Positions 42,388 through 51,433 are shown, counted from the stretch's first letter. The stretch: 64,000 nt of DNA from Psychroserpens sp. (GCA_017643165.1 JAEPNY010000001.1:1-64000), one strand, 5' to 3'. Translations and numbers: made by a program. The notes: generated from the letters alone by a model not told the origin.

Positions 42388-43830
42388 CTAGAAACTACAC
42401 GTTGTAATTTCGGTTACACGCAATGTGTTCACCATTCCTTTTTCTTGAATTGGCATTGCGGCTAAACTGATTAACATATCACCTACGTCAAGGTATCCTT
42501 TTTTACAAGCTATGGCATTCACATCTTCGATAGTTTCGTCAGTACTCACATATTTGTCATAATAGAACGCCTCAACACCCCAGAGTAAACTCAATTGGGT
42601 AAGAATACGTTTATTTGATGTAAATACTAAAATATGCGCGCTTGGTCGCCAAGCAGAAATTTGAAATGCAGTATACCCACTATTTGTTAAGGTTGAAATC
42701 GCCTTAGCATTGATCTCATTTGCCATATTCGCGGCATGAAAACATATTGATTTAGTAATATAACGCTTAGTACGAATGTGAGGTGGTGACTGAGGAACTT
42801 GAATCAAATCTGAATCTTCTACACTCTTAATAATACTAGCCATTTGACGAATAACCTGTACAGGATAATTCCCAACAGAAGTTTCTCCAGATAGCATAAC
42901 TGCATCAGCACCATCCATTACGGAATTGGCAACGTCATTAACTTCAGCTCGTGTAGGTGTTAAACTGGTGATCATAGTCTCCATCATCTGAGTTGCAATG
43001 ATCACTGGGATTCTTGCCCGTTTAGCTCGAAGTACCAGTTTCTTTTGAATTAACGGAACTTCTTGAGCTGGGATTTCAACACCTAAATCTCCACGTGCAA
43101 CCATTAAACCATCACTGTAAGCTACGATCTTATCTATGTTTTCTACGGCTTCAGGTTTTTCAATTTTAGATATAATTGGAATCTTATGATCGCTGTGTTC
43201 TTTGATTAATTCCTCTAATTGCATTAGGTCTTCAGCGTGTCTCACAAAAGATAATGCAATCCAATCAACACGAAGACTACAGGCAAAAATGGCATCTTCA
43301 ATATCCTTTTCAGTAAGAGCTGGTTGAGAGATGTTCGTATTAGGTAGGTTTACACCTTTCTTTGAGCGCAATGGTCCACCTTGAAGCACTTTCGCTTTAA
43401 CCTCAGATTTCTTGTCGGTAGATACAACTTCAAAGATAAGTTTACCATCATCTAAGAGAATACGTTCACCAGGCTTAGCATCTTGAGGAAATTGTTCGTA
43501 GGTCATGTAAACACGCTCTTTTGTTCCTTCAAATCGTTCGCCTGTCGCAAAAATGATTTCATCACCTTCATTTACAACAACCTCACCTTTCATCACACCA
43601 ACGCGTAACTTTGGTCCTTGAAGGTCTGCCAATATCGCTGCATTAAATCCAAACTCATCATTGAGTTCACGAATCATGTTTACACGTTCTCGCACATCAT
43701 CATAATCGGCATGTGAGAAATTGATCCTAAATACGTTAGCCCCTTCTTCGAGCATGGCTTTCAATACCTCTTTATTGCTCGTTGCAGGTCCTAAAGTGGC
43801 AACTATTTTAGTTTTTTTAGTTCTTAACAT
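42388..43830 (-). CDS. pyk: Pyruvate kinase
   Basis: It catalyses phosphoenolpyruvate + ADP to pyruvate + ATP, the last glycolytic step. The 480-residue protein has the start TKIVATLGPATSN, the catalytic motif IISKIEKPEAVENIDKI, MVARGDLGVEIP, and ATQMMETMITSLTPTRAEVNDVANSVMDGADAVMLSGETSVGNYP, followed by the C-terminal domain. Its ATG overlaps the stop of the upstream IPExxxVDY-type gene (TAATG), a sign of coupled translation. Confidence 0.97.
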   Translation of the reverse strand: MLRTKKTKIVATLGPATSNKEVLKAMLEEGANVFRINFSHADYDDVRERVNMIRELNDEFGFNAAILADLQGPKLRVGVMKGEVVVNEGDEIIFATGERFEGTKERVYMTYEQFPQDAKPGERILLDDGKLIFEVVSTDKKSEVKAKVLQGGPLRSKKGVNLPNTNISQPALTEKDIEDAIFACSLRVDWIALSFVRHAEDLMQLEELIKEHSDHKIPIISKIEKPEAVENIDKIVAYSDGLMVARGDLGVEIPAQEVPLIQKKLVLRAKRARIPVIIATQMMETMITSLTPTRAEVNDVANSVMDGADAVMLSGETSVGNYPVQVIRQMASIIKSVEDSDLIQVPQSPPHIRTKRYITKSICFHAANMANEINAKAISTLTNSGYTAFQISAWRPSAHILVFTSNKRILTQLSLLWGVEAFYYDKYVSTDETIEDVNAIACKKGYLDVGDMLISLAAMPIQEKGMVNTLRVTEITTCSF

Positions 43831-44312
43831 TAATCAAAAATTAAGTGTTCTTTAGATTTTATTTGATCGATATTTACACTGTAGGCTGTAATTACTTGTG
43901 GTATCGCTTGAATCTGATTTAAAATGAGCTTTTCATTTAAGTTCTTATACTCGTTCGAAATTTTTAATAAAAAATCTACCGTTTTCAACTCTGGTAACAA
44001 GTTAAAAGTTCTAGTTACTGTTGTTTCATTTTGAAAAAGAGATCCTGAGCTTTGCAATGCCGCTTCTTCAGTTTTACATATGTTAGAGACCAAATGCCAG
44101 ACAATATCTAGTCGTTCATTTTCCCATTCATAAATTGAAAATGCAGCAGCAAAATAATTATAGTCGAGATCATTAGGTTTACGAGATAAGTTTAAATGCA
44201 AATGCTTATTCAACAGGTATGCTAACTGATAATCTTCTAATCTGCAATGAATAGCTAACAGTGAAAATGATGCATCATAAAAATCATCAACAAGTAACTT
44301 ATGTAAGGCCAT
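43830..44312 (-). CDS. IPExxxVDY-type family protein (unknown function)
   Basis: A 160-residue soluble protein recognised from its start (MALHKLLVDDFYDASFSLLAIHCRLEDYQLAYLLNKHL) and its usual place just upstream of pyk in Flavobacteria. The C-terminal ILNQIQAIPQVITAYSVNID corresponds to the signature region, although here it reads IPQVITAYSVN rather than a perfect IPExxxVDY, so the name is by resemblance. Function unknown; regulation of pyk is only a positional idea. A TATATTTAC near-promoter lies about 28 nt upstream. Confidence 0.75.
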   Translation of the reverse strand: MALHKLLVDDFYDASFSLLAIHCRLEDYQLAYLLNKHLHLNLSRKPNDLDYNYFAAAFSIYEWENERLDIVWHLVSNICKTEEAALQSSGSLFQNETTVTRTFNLLPELKTVDFLLKISNEYKNLNEKLILNQIQAIPQVITAYSVNIDQIKSKEHLIFD

Positions 44313-44445
44313 AATTAATCCACTATACGGTTGTAAATATAAGACTTATACAGTACATAAGTATGAACTTATGATTATTCTTAACTAAGTGCTACAGCGA
44401 AAACGTTATAGTTGGTAAGTTTGTGTAAATACTAGGTTCTATAAC

Positions 44446-45189
44446 TTAGAATGCTTTACTAATTTCTTTCTGAAATGCGAAAAATGCACGCTTTGATGCC
44501 TTTTCTTCGGCCTTTTTCTTAGAAGTGGCTCTTGCCTTAGAAATGACTTTCTCGTCTATAGACAATTTTACGGAAAAGTGTTTAAGTTCATCATTCCCCG
44601 TATCTTCATACACATTATAATCGAAAGTCTTTTTTTCTTTTTGACACCATTCAATGAGTAAGCTCTTATAACTAATTACGCGCCCTTCTAATTGTTCGAT
44701 ATCCACGTGTGGTTTTATGACACGTTTATAAATAAACCGTTCACAATCTTTAAATCCTTTATCCAAATAAATAGCACCTACTAATGCCTCGAATAGATTG
44801 CCATGAATATTATTTCCAAAATTAGACTTTGGAATTTTACTTTCAACGAGATCGATAAGATGTAATTCTTTACCTAATTCATTAAGATGTTCACGACTAA
44901 CAATTTTAGATCGCATTTTGGTAAGATAGCCTTCATCGCCATGAGGCACTTCCTCATAAAGATATGACGCGATTACGGCTCCTAGCATAGCATCACCTAC
45001 AAATTCGAGACGTTCATAGTTTATCGCGTTACCATCTTTATCTTTGATATTCATAGAACGATGTGTAAAGGCCTTATAATACAAGGACTTATTCTTAACT
45101 TTATAGCCTAAGATATCGTTCAGTAATAAAAAAAAATTCCCGTCCTTTTTGGTACGGGAATTTTTCAATATGTTACGAATGAAGCTCAT
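44446..45189 (-). CDS. rnc: Ribonuclease III
   Basis: It cleaves double-stranded RNA in rRNA and mRNA processing. The 247-residue protein has the signature NYERLEFVGDAMLGAV with catalytic acids, GNLFEALVGAIYLDKGF, and a C-terminal double-stranded-RNA-binding domain (YKSLLIEWCQKEKKTFDYNVY ... KAEEKASKRAFFAF). The start at 45189 gives an N-terminal extension (SFIRNILKNSRTKKDGNFF) of a kind seen in Flavobacteria. Codons 9-21 encode a perfect hairpin with a T-run (see terminator at 45128-45166). It starts 7 nt after the fabF stop, so it is the third gene of acpP-fabF-rnc. Confidence 0.97.
   Translation of the reverse strand: MSFIRNILKNSRTKKDGNFFLLLNDILGYKVKNKSLYYKAFTHRSMNIKDKDGNAINYERLEFVGDAMLGAVIASYLYEEVPHGDEGYLTKMRSKIVSREHLNELGKELHLIDLVESKIPKSNFGNNIHGNLFEALVGAIYLDKGFKDCERFIYKRVIKPHVDIEQLEGRVISYKSLLIEWCQKEKKTFDYNVYEDTGNDELKHFSVKLSIDEKVISKARATSKKKAEEKASKRAFFAFQKEISKAF
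45128..45166 (-). terminator. Terminator-like hairpin inside the rnc coding sequence
   Basis: The arms AAAAATTCCCGT (45132-45143) and ACGGGAATTTTT (45154-45165) form a perfect 12-bp stem with a 10-nt loop. On the minus (coding) strand it is followed by nine T (45136-45128), exactly like an intrinsic terminator, but it sits in codons 9-22 of rnc. It could end most acpP-fabF transcripts or attenuate rnc. Confidence 0.7.
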
Positions 45190-45196
45190 TCGGGAT

Positions 45197-46447
45197 TTAA
45201 TCTATTTTCTTGAATAATACACAAGCGTTGTGTCCGCCAAATCCAAAGGTATTACTCATCGCTACTTTAACGTCTCTTTTTTGTGCCTTATTAAGGGTCA
45301 AATTCAGTTTAGGATCAATAGTCTCATCTACCACTTCATGATTGATCGTAGGAGGTACGATGCCATGCTCTATACTTAATATAGAAGCAATAGACTCTAT
45401 AGCACCAGCTGCTCCTAATAAGTGACCTGTCATAGATTTAGTTGAATTGATATTGATATTTGCTGCATGTTCTCCAAACACTTCAGAAATTGCCTTCAAT
45501 TCTGCTACATCACCTAAAGGTGTAGATGTACCATGTGTATTGATATGATCAACTTCTTCTGGTTGCATACCTGCATTTTCTAAACAGTTCTTCATAACTG
45601 CTATTACACCGATACCTTCAGGATGTGGTGCTGTCATATGATGCGCGTCAGAAGACAAACCGCCTCCTACAACTTCTGCATATATTTTAGCGCCTCGCGC
45701 TTTTGCATGCTCGTAATCTTCAAGGATGATAGCGCCAGCTCCTTCTCCTAAGACAAAACCATCTCTGGTTGCGTCAAACGGTCTAGATGCTGTTTCTGGA
45801 CTATCATTTCTCGTTGATAAGGCGTGCATGGCATTAAAACCGCCCATTCCGGCAATGGTCACTGCTGCTTCACTTCCTCCAGTTACGACAACATCACAAT
45901 GTCCTAAACGAATATAGTTTAGAGCATCGATCATCGCGTTAGCTGAAGATGCACAAGCAGAAACCGTTGTATAATTAGGTCCCATAAATCCATTTTTGAT
46001 GGATATGTTACCTGGTGCAATGTCTGCAATCATTTTTGGGATAAAGAACGGATTAAAACGTGGCGTTCCATCGCCTCGAGAAAAGTTAAGAACTTCCTCT
46101 TGAAATGTTTCTAGTCCGCCTATTCCAGCTCCCCAAATAACACCTACTCGTAATTTATTTACTTTATCCAGATCTAACTTAGCATCTGCAATCGCTTCAT
46201 CAGAAGCTACCATTGCATACTGTGTGAATCTGTCCATTTTACGAGCCTCTTTTCTATCAAGAAAATCGGTAGCGTTAAAGTTTTTGACTTCACAAGCGAA
46301 TTTTGTTTTGAACTTTTCAGTATCAAAATACGTGATAGGCGCAGCCCCACTTCTCCCATTTATTAAGCCATCCCAATATTCATCTTTGGTATTGCCTATA
46401 GGTGTGAGTGCTCCTAAACCAGTAACTACAACTCGCCTCAATTCCAT
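45197..46447 (-). CDS. fabF: Beta-ketoacyl-ACP synthase II
   Basis: It elongates fatty acids by condensing malonyl-ACP with acyl-ACP. The 416-residue protein has the Cys-His-His triad: Cys165 in TTVSACASSANAM, His in NTHGTSTPLGD and His in STKSMTGHLLGAAG, plus the C-terminal SNTFGFGGHNACVLF. It follows acpP by 14 nt, the normal gene pair. Confidence 0.98.
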   Translation of the reverse strand: MELRRVVVTGLGALTPIGNTKDEYWDGLINGRSGAAPITYFDTEKFKTKFACEVKNFNATDFLDRKEARKMDRFTQYAMVASDEAIADAKLDLDKVNKLRVGVIWGAGIGGLETFQEEVLNFSRGDGTPRFNPFFIPKMIADIAPGNISIKNGFMGPNYTTVSACASSANAMIDALNYIRLGHCDVVVTGGSEAAVTIAGMGGFNAMHALSTRNDSPETASRPFDATRDGFVLGEGAGAIILEDYEHAKARGAKIYAEVVGGGLSSDAHHMTAPHPEGIGVIAVMKNCLENAGMQPEEVDHINTHGTSTPLGDVAELKAISEVFGEHAANININSTKSMTGHLLGAAGAIESIASILSIEHGIVPPTINHEVVDETIDPKLNLTLNKAQKRDVKVAMSNTFGFGGHNACVLFKKID

Positions 46448-46461
46448 AAAAATTTAGTGAA

Positions 46462-46695
46462 TTATTTTGCTTCTTCTATATAAGAGATCGCTTGACCAAC
46501 TGTTGCGATATTTTCAGCTTGATCATCTGGGATTTGAATATCGAATTCCTTTTCAAATTCCATGATTAACTCGACAGTGTCTAATGAATCTGCTCCTAAA
46601 TCGTTAGTGAAGCTAGCTTCTGTTACCACTTCGTTTTCATCAACACCTAATTTGTCTACGATAATCGCTTTTACTCTTGATGCAATGTCTGACAT
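46462..46695 (-). CDS. acpP: Acyl carrier protein
   Basis: A 77-residue acidic four-helix protein that carries acyl chains on 4'-phosphopantetheine. The attachment Ser37 is in the motif [21 protein letters not shown]. First gene of acpP-fabF-rnc, with a -7 element 32 nt upstream. Confidence 0.98.
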   Translation of the reverse strand: MSDIASRVKAIIVDKLGVDENEVVTEASFTNDLGADSLDTVELIMEFEKEFDIQIPDDQAENIATVGQAISYIEEAK

Positions 46696-46726
46696 AATTT
46701 TTTAATTTTAAGTTTTAATTAGGTCG

Positions 46727-46734
46727 CAAAAATA
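46727..46734 (-). promoter_or_regulatory. Putative -7 element for acpP-fabF-rnc, TATTTTTG
   Basis: Minus strand TATTTTTG followed by CGACC, 31 nt before the ATG at 46695. No -33 TTG at the usual distance. Confidence 0.5.
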
Positions 46735-46968
46735 AAAAACTTTATTTTAAAACACACCTTATAAACAAAAATGTGATTGTAATTTACTAAAATTACTTAT
46801 AAGAAATTACCTTTTACGTTCTAATTGTTAATTATTATTCTTTTTTTTGTTTCGAATAACTGAATGGCTTTGTCTATACATGAATTGCACTTAAGAAATT
46901 TTACAAGCATTCTATAATTTCGACATTGTGATTTCCATCTGACGACACTAAAATATCTATACCTACAG

Positions 46969-47535
46969 ATGAAACGAATTGTAATCTTTGCTTCCGGTAG
47001 TGGAACTAATGCTGAAAATTTAATCAAATTTTTTCAGGACAGAGACGATGCTTCTGTCATTCAGGTGCTGACCAACAATCCTCATGCCAAAGTATTGGAT
47101 CGGGCTAAAAAATTAGATGTTAGTGCATTGTCATTCAATAAAATAGCCTTTTCTAAATCTGATGATGTACTCAATATTTTAAAAGCATCCAGGCCTGACC
47201 TGATTGTATTAGCGGGCTTCTTATGGAAGATTCCTGAAGGGCTCTTAAAAGCTTTTCCTAACAAGATTATCAATATACATCCAGCGCTACTTCCACAATA
47301 TGGTGGCAAAGGCATGTATGGAATGCATGTCCACAAAGCTGTGGTATCAAACCAAGAGACTGAAACAGGCATCACTATTCATTATGTCAATGAAAATTAT
47401 GATGAAGGCGCTATCATATTTCAGGCTGCCTGTAAAGTTGAGTCGACAGATTCAGCAGAAGATGTGGCCGCAAAAATCCATGAATTAGAAATGGAACACT
47501 TCCCAAAAGTGGTGCAGCAGATCCTAAATGAGTAA
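46969..47535 (+). CDS. purN: Phosphoribosylglycinamide formyltransferase
   Basis: The third step of de novo purine synthesis: transfer of formyl from 10-formyl-THF to GAR. The 188-residue protein has RIVIFASGSGTNAENLI, VLAGFLWKIP, and the catalytic Asn-His-Asp set: INIHPALLPQYGGKGMYG and VNENYDEGAIIFQ. Divergent from acpP; the last 8 nt overlap the RNase H gene. Confidence 0.96.
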   Translation: MKRIVIFASGSGTNAENLIKFFQDRDDASVIQVLTNNPHAKVLDRAKKLDVSALSFNKIAFSKSDDVLNILKASRPDLIVLAGFLWKIPEGLLKAFPNKIINIHPALLPQYGGKGMYGMHVHKAVVSNQETETGITIHYVNENYDEGAIIFQAACKVESTDSAEDVAAKIHELEMEHFPKVVQQILNE

Positions 47536-48169
47536 GAAAAAGAAAAAATATTATACTGTTTGGAAAGGCCATCATACTGGAATCTTCGAAACCTGGGAGG
47601 ATTGCAAAGCACAGATCAAGGATTTTAAAGGAGCACAATACAAATCCTTCTCTACCTTCGAAGCGGCCAAAAAAGCGTATAAAGGCAATTACAAAGACTA
47701 TGTTGGGAAAACAAAGTCTTTTAAAAGTGAACTTTCCGAAGTCCAGTTAAAAAAGATTGGAAAGCCTAATTTAAATTCTATTGCAGTTGATGCAGCCTCA
47801 TCGGGTAATCCTGGTAAAATGGAATATCGAGGTGTTGATACGAAAACTAGAAAACAAATCTTCATTCAAGGTCCTTTTGAAGAAGGTACTAATAACATAG
47901 GTGAATTTTTAGCTATTGTCCATGGCTTGGCACTTTTGAAAAAAAAGAATGACAACCGTATTATCTATACTGATTCCAGAACTGCCATGAGTTGGGTTCG
48001 TGAAAAAACATGCAATACAAAACTCGAACGTAGTGCTAAGAATGAGGAACTATTTAGTCTTGTAGACCGTGCCGTTAGTTGGCTAAATAAAAATCATTAT
48101 ACTACAACAATAGTGAAATGGGAGACCAAAGCATGGGGAGAAATTCCTGCAGATTTTGGAAGAAAATAA
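47528..48169 (+). CDS. rnhA: Ribonuclease H with N-terminal viroplasmin-like domain
   Basis: It degrades RNA in RNA-DNA hybrids. The 213-residue protein starts with a viroplasmin/RNase HI N-terminal domain (YYTVWKGHHTGIFETWEDCKAQIKDFKGAQYKSF), which binds duplexes, followed by the RNase H fold (about 80-213). Catalytic acids can be seen in VDAASSGNPGK, NIGEFLAIVHGL, IIYTDSRTAMSW and PADFGRK. Start overlaps the purN stop by 8 nt, so the pair is co-transcribed. Confidence 0.93.
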   Translation: MSKKKKKYYTVWKGHHTGIFETWEDCKAQIKDFKGAQYKSFSTFEAAKKAYKGNYKDYVGKTKSFKSELSEVQLKKIGKPNLNSIAVDAASSGNPGKMEYRGVDTKTRKQIFIQGPFEEGTNNIGEFLAIVHGLALLKKKNDNRIIYTDSRTAMSWVREKTCNTKLERSAKNEELFSLVDRAVSWLNKNHYTTTIVKWETKAWGEIPADFGRK

Positions 48170-48195
48170 ATCCGATATAAACAGATTAAAAAACG

Positions 48196-48203
48196 TATAT
48201 TTG
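48196..48203 (+). promoter_or_regulatory. Putative -7 element for the PfkB kinase gene, TATATTTG
   Basis: TATATTTGC, 55 nt before the ATG at 48259. Confidence 0.55.
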
Positions 48204-48258
48204 CACCTTTCAATTAAGACACATATTTGTGCCTCTTAACTAAAATTGTATTGACTGT

Positions 48259-49185
48259 ATGAGCAAGTTAGTCATCGTAGGAACTGTCGCATTTGATGCC
48301 ATAGAAACACCATTCGGCAAAACCGATAAAATACTAGGTGGTGCAGCAACTTTTATTGGGTTGGCTGCTTCGCATTTTAACGTCGATTCGGCTGCGGTTT
48401 CAGTAGTTGGTGGTGATTTTCCTAATGAATATTTAGACTTATTAAAGGAACGAAATATTAATATTGATGGCGTTGAGATTGTCCCAGAAGGCAAAACATT
48501 CTTCTGGAGTGGTCGCTATCATAACGATATGAACTCTCGAGACACTTTAGTTACAGAGTTGAATGTACTAGCAGATTTCGACCCTATTGTTCCTAAGGAC
48601 TACAGAAATGCTGAAGTTGTAATGCTTGGAAACTTACATCCAAACATTCAAGCTGGAGTCTTAGATCAAATGACAACCAAGCCAAAATTAGTCATTTTAG
48701 ATACGATGAATTTTTGGATGGATTGTGCTCTTAGCGAGCTACATGATGTTATTAAACGTATAGACGTAATCACAATAAATGATGAAGAAGCGAGACAACT
48801 CACAGGAGAGTATTCATTAGTAGTTGCAGCAAGAAAGATTCATGACATGGGTCCGAAATATGTAGTTATTAAGAAGGGAGAACATGGTGCTTTATTGTTT
48901 CATAATGATCATATGTTTTATGCGCCAGCATTACCATTAGAAGAAGTTTTTGATCCAACAGGCGCAGGAGATACCTTTGCAGGTGGATTCGCAGGATATT
49001 TAGCGAGAACAGAAGATTATAGTTTTGAAAATATGAAAAACGCCGTTATCTATGGATCGACATTGGCGTCTTTTTGTGTAGAAAAATTTGGAACTGAACG
49101 TATGATAACCCTTGAAGATGATGAGGTGCAACATCGTATGCAGCAGTTTAAACAACTCACACAATTTAATATAGAATTATCATAA
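48259..49185 (+). CDS. PfkB family sugar kinase
   Basis: A 308-residue ribokinase-fold kinase. Visible: GGAATFIGLAASHF (substrate-binding glycines), VSVVGGDFPNEYLDLLKERNINIDGVE and the catalytic/ATP motif DPTGAGDTFAGGFAGYL. The substrate could be ribose, fructose, adenosine or another small sugar. The gene precedes a PurF paralogue with a terminator between them; whether the two work together is unknown. Confidence 0.92.
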   Translation: MSKLVIVGTVAFDAIETPFGKTDKILGGAATFIGLAASHFNVDSAAVSVVGGDFPNEYLDLLKERNINIDGVEIVPEGKTFFWSGRYHNDMNSRDTLVTELNVLADFDPIVPKDYRNAEVVMLGNLHPNIQAGVLDQMTTKPKLVILDTMNFWMDCALSELHDVIKRIDVITINDEEARQLTGEYSLVVAARKIHDMGPKYVVIKKGEHGALLFHNDHMFYAPALPLEEVFDPTGAGDTFAGGFAGYLARTEDYSFENMKNAVIYGSTLASFCVEKFGTERMITLEDDEVQHRMQQFKQLTQFNIELS

Positions 49186-49187
49186 CG

Positions 49188-49216
49188 AAACGCGCTCAAA
49201 TTTGAGCGCGTTTTTA
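49188..49216 (+). terminator. Intrinsic terminator after the PfkB kinase gene
   Basis: AAACGCGCTC (49188-49197), loop AAATTT, GAGCGCGTTT (49204-49213), then TT. A GC-rich 10-bp stem starting 3 nt after the stop codon. Confidence 0.9.
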
Positions 49217-49268
49217 TTTGAAATATGAGATTAATTAATTTTGTTATTTATTCACAACTCACGAAACA

Positions 49269-51167
49269 ATGAGCGATGCTTTAAAACATGAATGCGGAAT
49301 TGCACTCATTAGATTAAAAAAACCATTAAGCTACTACAAAGAAAAATATGGAAGTGCATTTTATGGCGTTAATAAAATGTATTTAATGATGGAAAAGCAA
49401 CACAATCGTGGTCAAGATGGTGCAGGTTTTGCAAGTATCAAATTAGACACGAATCCTGGTGAACGTTACATAAGCCGTGTTCGTTCAATTGCACAACAAC
49501 CCATTCAAGACATTTTTGCTCAAATTAATCAACGCATCAACGATGAGTTTAGCGAGCATCCCGAATATTATGACGATGTTGAACTTCAGAAAAAGAATAT
49601 TCCTTACATCGGAGAACTATTACTGGGGCATGTGCGCTATGGTACCTTCGGAAAAAATAGTGTAGAGAGTGTCCATCCATTTTTAAGACAAAACAACTGG
49701 ATGCATCGAAACTTGATCGTTGCAGGTAATTTCAACATGACTAATGTTACCCAACTGTTCAATGGTTTAGTAGAATTAGGTCAGCATCCAAAAGAAAAAG
49801 CAGATACGATCACCATCATGGAAAAGATTGGACATTTTCTAGATGATGCCGTTCTAAAAATCTATAAAAAGCTAAAAAAAGAAGGGTATAGTAAAAGTGA
49901 ATGTTCACCATTAATTGCCGAGCGATTAAATATTGGTAAGATTCTCAAGAAGGCATCTAAAAACTGGGATGGTGGTTATGCCATGGCTGGTCTTCTGGGA
50001 CATGGCGATTCATTTGTTTTACGTGATCCTGCTGGAATTAGACCAGCGTATTATTATGAAGACGAAGAAATCGTCGTAGTGGCTTCAGAACGTCCTGTAA
50101 TACAAACCGTATTCAATGTTGATTTTGATGATGTCAAAGAGTTAGACCCTGGTCATGCGATTATTACCAAAAAATCTGGTGAAGTTTTCATTGAACAAAT
50201 CATAAAACCTTTAGAACGAAAAGCTTGTTCCTTTGAACGTATTTACTTCTCAAGAGGAAGTGATGCGGAGATCTATCAGGAACGTAAGAATTTAGGTAAA
50301 CTATTAATGCCAAAAGTCTTAGAGGCCATAAATTTCGACACAAAAAACACTGTATTTTCTTTTATTCCTAATACTGCGGAAACTTCATTCTTCGGAATGA
50401 TTGAAACGATAGAAGATCATCTTAACCAACGTAAAACAAAAGCCATATTAGATGGAAATGGAAAACTTTCCGCTAAAGATGTAACAGACATATTATCTGA
50501 ACGACCTCGTATAGAAAAGATTGCTATTAAAGATGTCAAACTGAGAACCTTTATCACTGAGGATAGTAGTCGGGATGATCTCGTCGCTCACGTATATGAT
50601 GTCACTTATGGCGTCATTAAATCTGATGATAATCTTGTGATTATTGATGATAGTATAGTCAGAGGAACGACACTCAAGAAGAGTATCATCAAAATGATGG
50701 ATCGCTTAAATCCTAAACAGATTATCGTGGTGTCGTCTGCTCCACAAATTCGTTATCCAGATTGTTATGGTATTGACATGGCAAATCTCGAAGGACTGAT
50801 AGCATTTCGCGCGATGTTAGCATTGTTAAAAGAAAACAATAAGTACCACATGGTTGAAGAAGTGTACCATAAGTGTAAGGCCCAACTGAAATTAAAAGAT
50901 GCTGATGTCAAAAATTATGTAAAGGATTTATATTCTGAATTTACAGCAGACGAAATTTCAGATAAGATCGCAGAATTGATCTCTGATGATACCGTAAACG
51001 CAAAAGTAAAAGCGATATTTCAAACCGTTGAAAATCTTCATGAAGCCTGTCCGAAAAATTTAGGGGATTGGTATTTTACTGGTAACTATCCTACAGCTGG
51101 TGGTAATCGTGTAGTCAATCGTGCTTTTGTTAATTTTTACGAAGGAAATAAGGAAAGAGCTTATTAG
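49269..51167 (+). CDS. Amidophosphoribosyltransferase (PurF) paralogue without Fe-S cysteines
   Basis: PurF makes phosphoribosylamine from PRPP and glutamine. This 632-residue protein has the N-terminal glutaminase (Cys9 in KHECGIALIRL after an 8-residue propeptide; NRGQDGAGFASI; HVRYGTFG) and the PRTase with the PRPP loop VIIDDSIVRGTTLKKS. Typical PurF is about 500 residues. Here there is an inserted segment and, where Fe-S PurFs have CxxCFTGxYP, it reads GDWYFTGNYPTAGG, so the 4Fe-4S cluster is probably absent. It may be the genuine purine enzyme in a divergent form or a paralogue with a special role; no other purF is in the window. Confidence 0.85.
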   Translation: MSDALKHECGIALIRLKKPLSYYKEKYGSAFYGVNKMYLMMEKQHNRGQDGAGFASIKLDTNPGERYISRVRSIAQQPIQDIFAQINQRINDEFSEHPEYYDDVELQKKNIPYIGELLLGHVRYGTFGKNSVESVHPFLRQNNWMHRNLIVAGNFNMTNVTQLFNGLVELGQHPKEKADTITIMEKIGHFLDDAVLKIYKKLKKEGYSKSECSPLIAERLNIGKILKKASKNWDGGYAMAGLLGHGDSFVLRDPAGIRPAYYYEDEEIVVVASERPVIQTVFNVDFDDVKELDPGHAIITKKSGEVFIEQIIKPLERKACSFERIYFSRGSDAEIYQERKNLGKLLMPKVLEAINFDTKNTVFSFIPNTAETSFFGMIETIEDHLNQRKTKAILDGNGKLSAKDVTDILSERPRIEKIAIKDVKLRTFITEDSSRDDLVAHVYDVTYGVIKSDDNLVIIDDSIVRGTTLKKSIIKMMDRLNPKQIIVVSSAPQIRYPDCYGIDMANLEGLIAFRAMLALLKENNKYHMVEEVYHKCKAQLKLKDADVKNYVKDLYSEFTADEISDKIAELISDDTVNAKVKAIFQTVENLHEACPKNLGDWYFTGNYPTAGGNRVVNRAFVNFYEGNKERAY

Positions 51168-51200
51168 ACAAACGGATCGAGATTTTCACTTTATCCTAAA

Positions 51201-51232
51201 AAATGTGCTTTTTATCTGATAAAAGTGCATTT
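51201..51232. other. Imperfect hairpin downstream of the PurF-like gene
   Basis: AAATGTGCTTTT (51201-51212) pairs with AAAAGTGCATTT (51221-51232) with two G-T wobbles, and is extended by TAT/ATA across a one-base bulge. It is 33 nt after the stop codon and lacks a T-run, so it could be a weak terminator or 3'-end stabiliser. Confidence 0.4.
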
Positions 51233-51268
51233 CATCTAAATAATGCCAATGTTTAGTCAATAATCACA

Positions 51269-51353
51269 TACATTGGTATCACCATAACATAAGTAGGTTA
51301 AGTTCATGGTAGATTTGGGGCAAAAAAAGGTGAACATCAGTTCACCTTTTTTT
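51269..51353 (+). ncRNA. Candidate small RNA, copy 1 of a duplicated element
   Basis: The element at 51279-51321 is repeated at 51579-51621 with a single difference (C at 51305, T at 51605). It ends in a perfect 14-bp terminator: AAAAAAAGGTGAAC (51322-51335), loop ATCA, GTTCACCTTTTTTT (51340-51353). At the promoter position the sequence is TACATTGG (51269-51276), a degenerate form of the TATATTTG in copy 2. A short ATG frame (51306; MVDLGQKK...) runs into the terminator and is probably not meaningful. If transcribed, the RNA would be about 72 nt. No open reading frame of useful length lies in this 585-nt gene-free stretch. Confidence 0.5.
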
Positions 51354-51433
51354 ATTTAAGTCCTTCTTCATATCCATTGTTCAATCACTGTTTATTTTTC
51401 ACTAATCACATCTCTTTTTTAAGTTCCTGTTTT

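Noticed and set aside
44344-44372. Repeated ACTTAT / ATAAGT / ACTTAT that could form alternative hairpins
   Set aside because: Very short and AT-rich; easily by chance in this genome.
45128-45189. Idea that rnc starts after the hairpin
   Set aside because: No in-frame ATG between the hairpin and the conserved FTHRS motif gives enough sequence; the N-terminal extension is of a type seen in the family.
46821-47027. Minus-strand frame between acpP and purN
   Set aside because: Overlaps the start of purN, low-complexity end and no recognisable features.
51306-51356. Short frame MVDLGQKK... in the repeat copies as a peptide gene
   Set aside because: Frames differ in length (copy 2 stops after eight codons) and run into the terminator.
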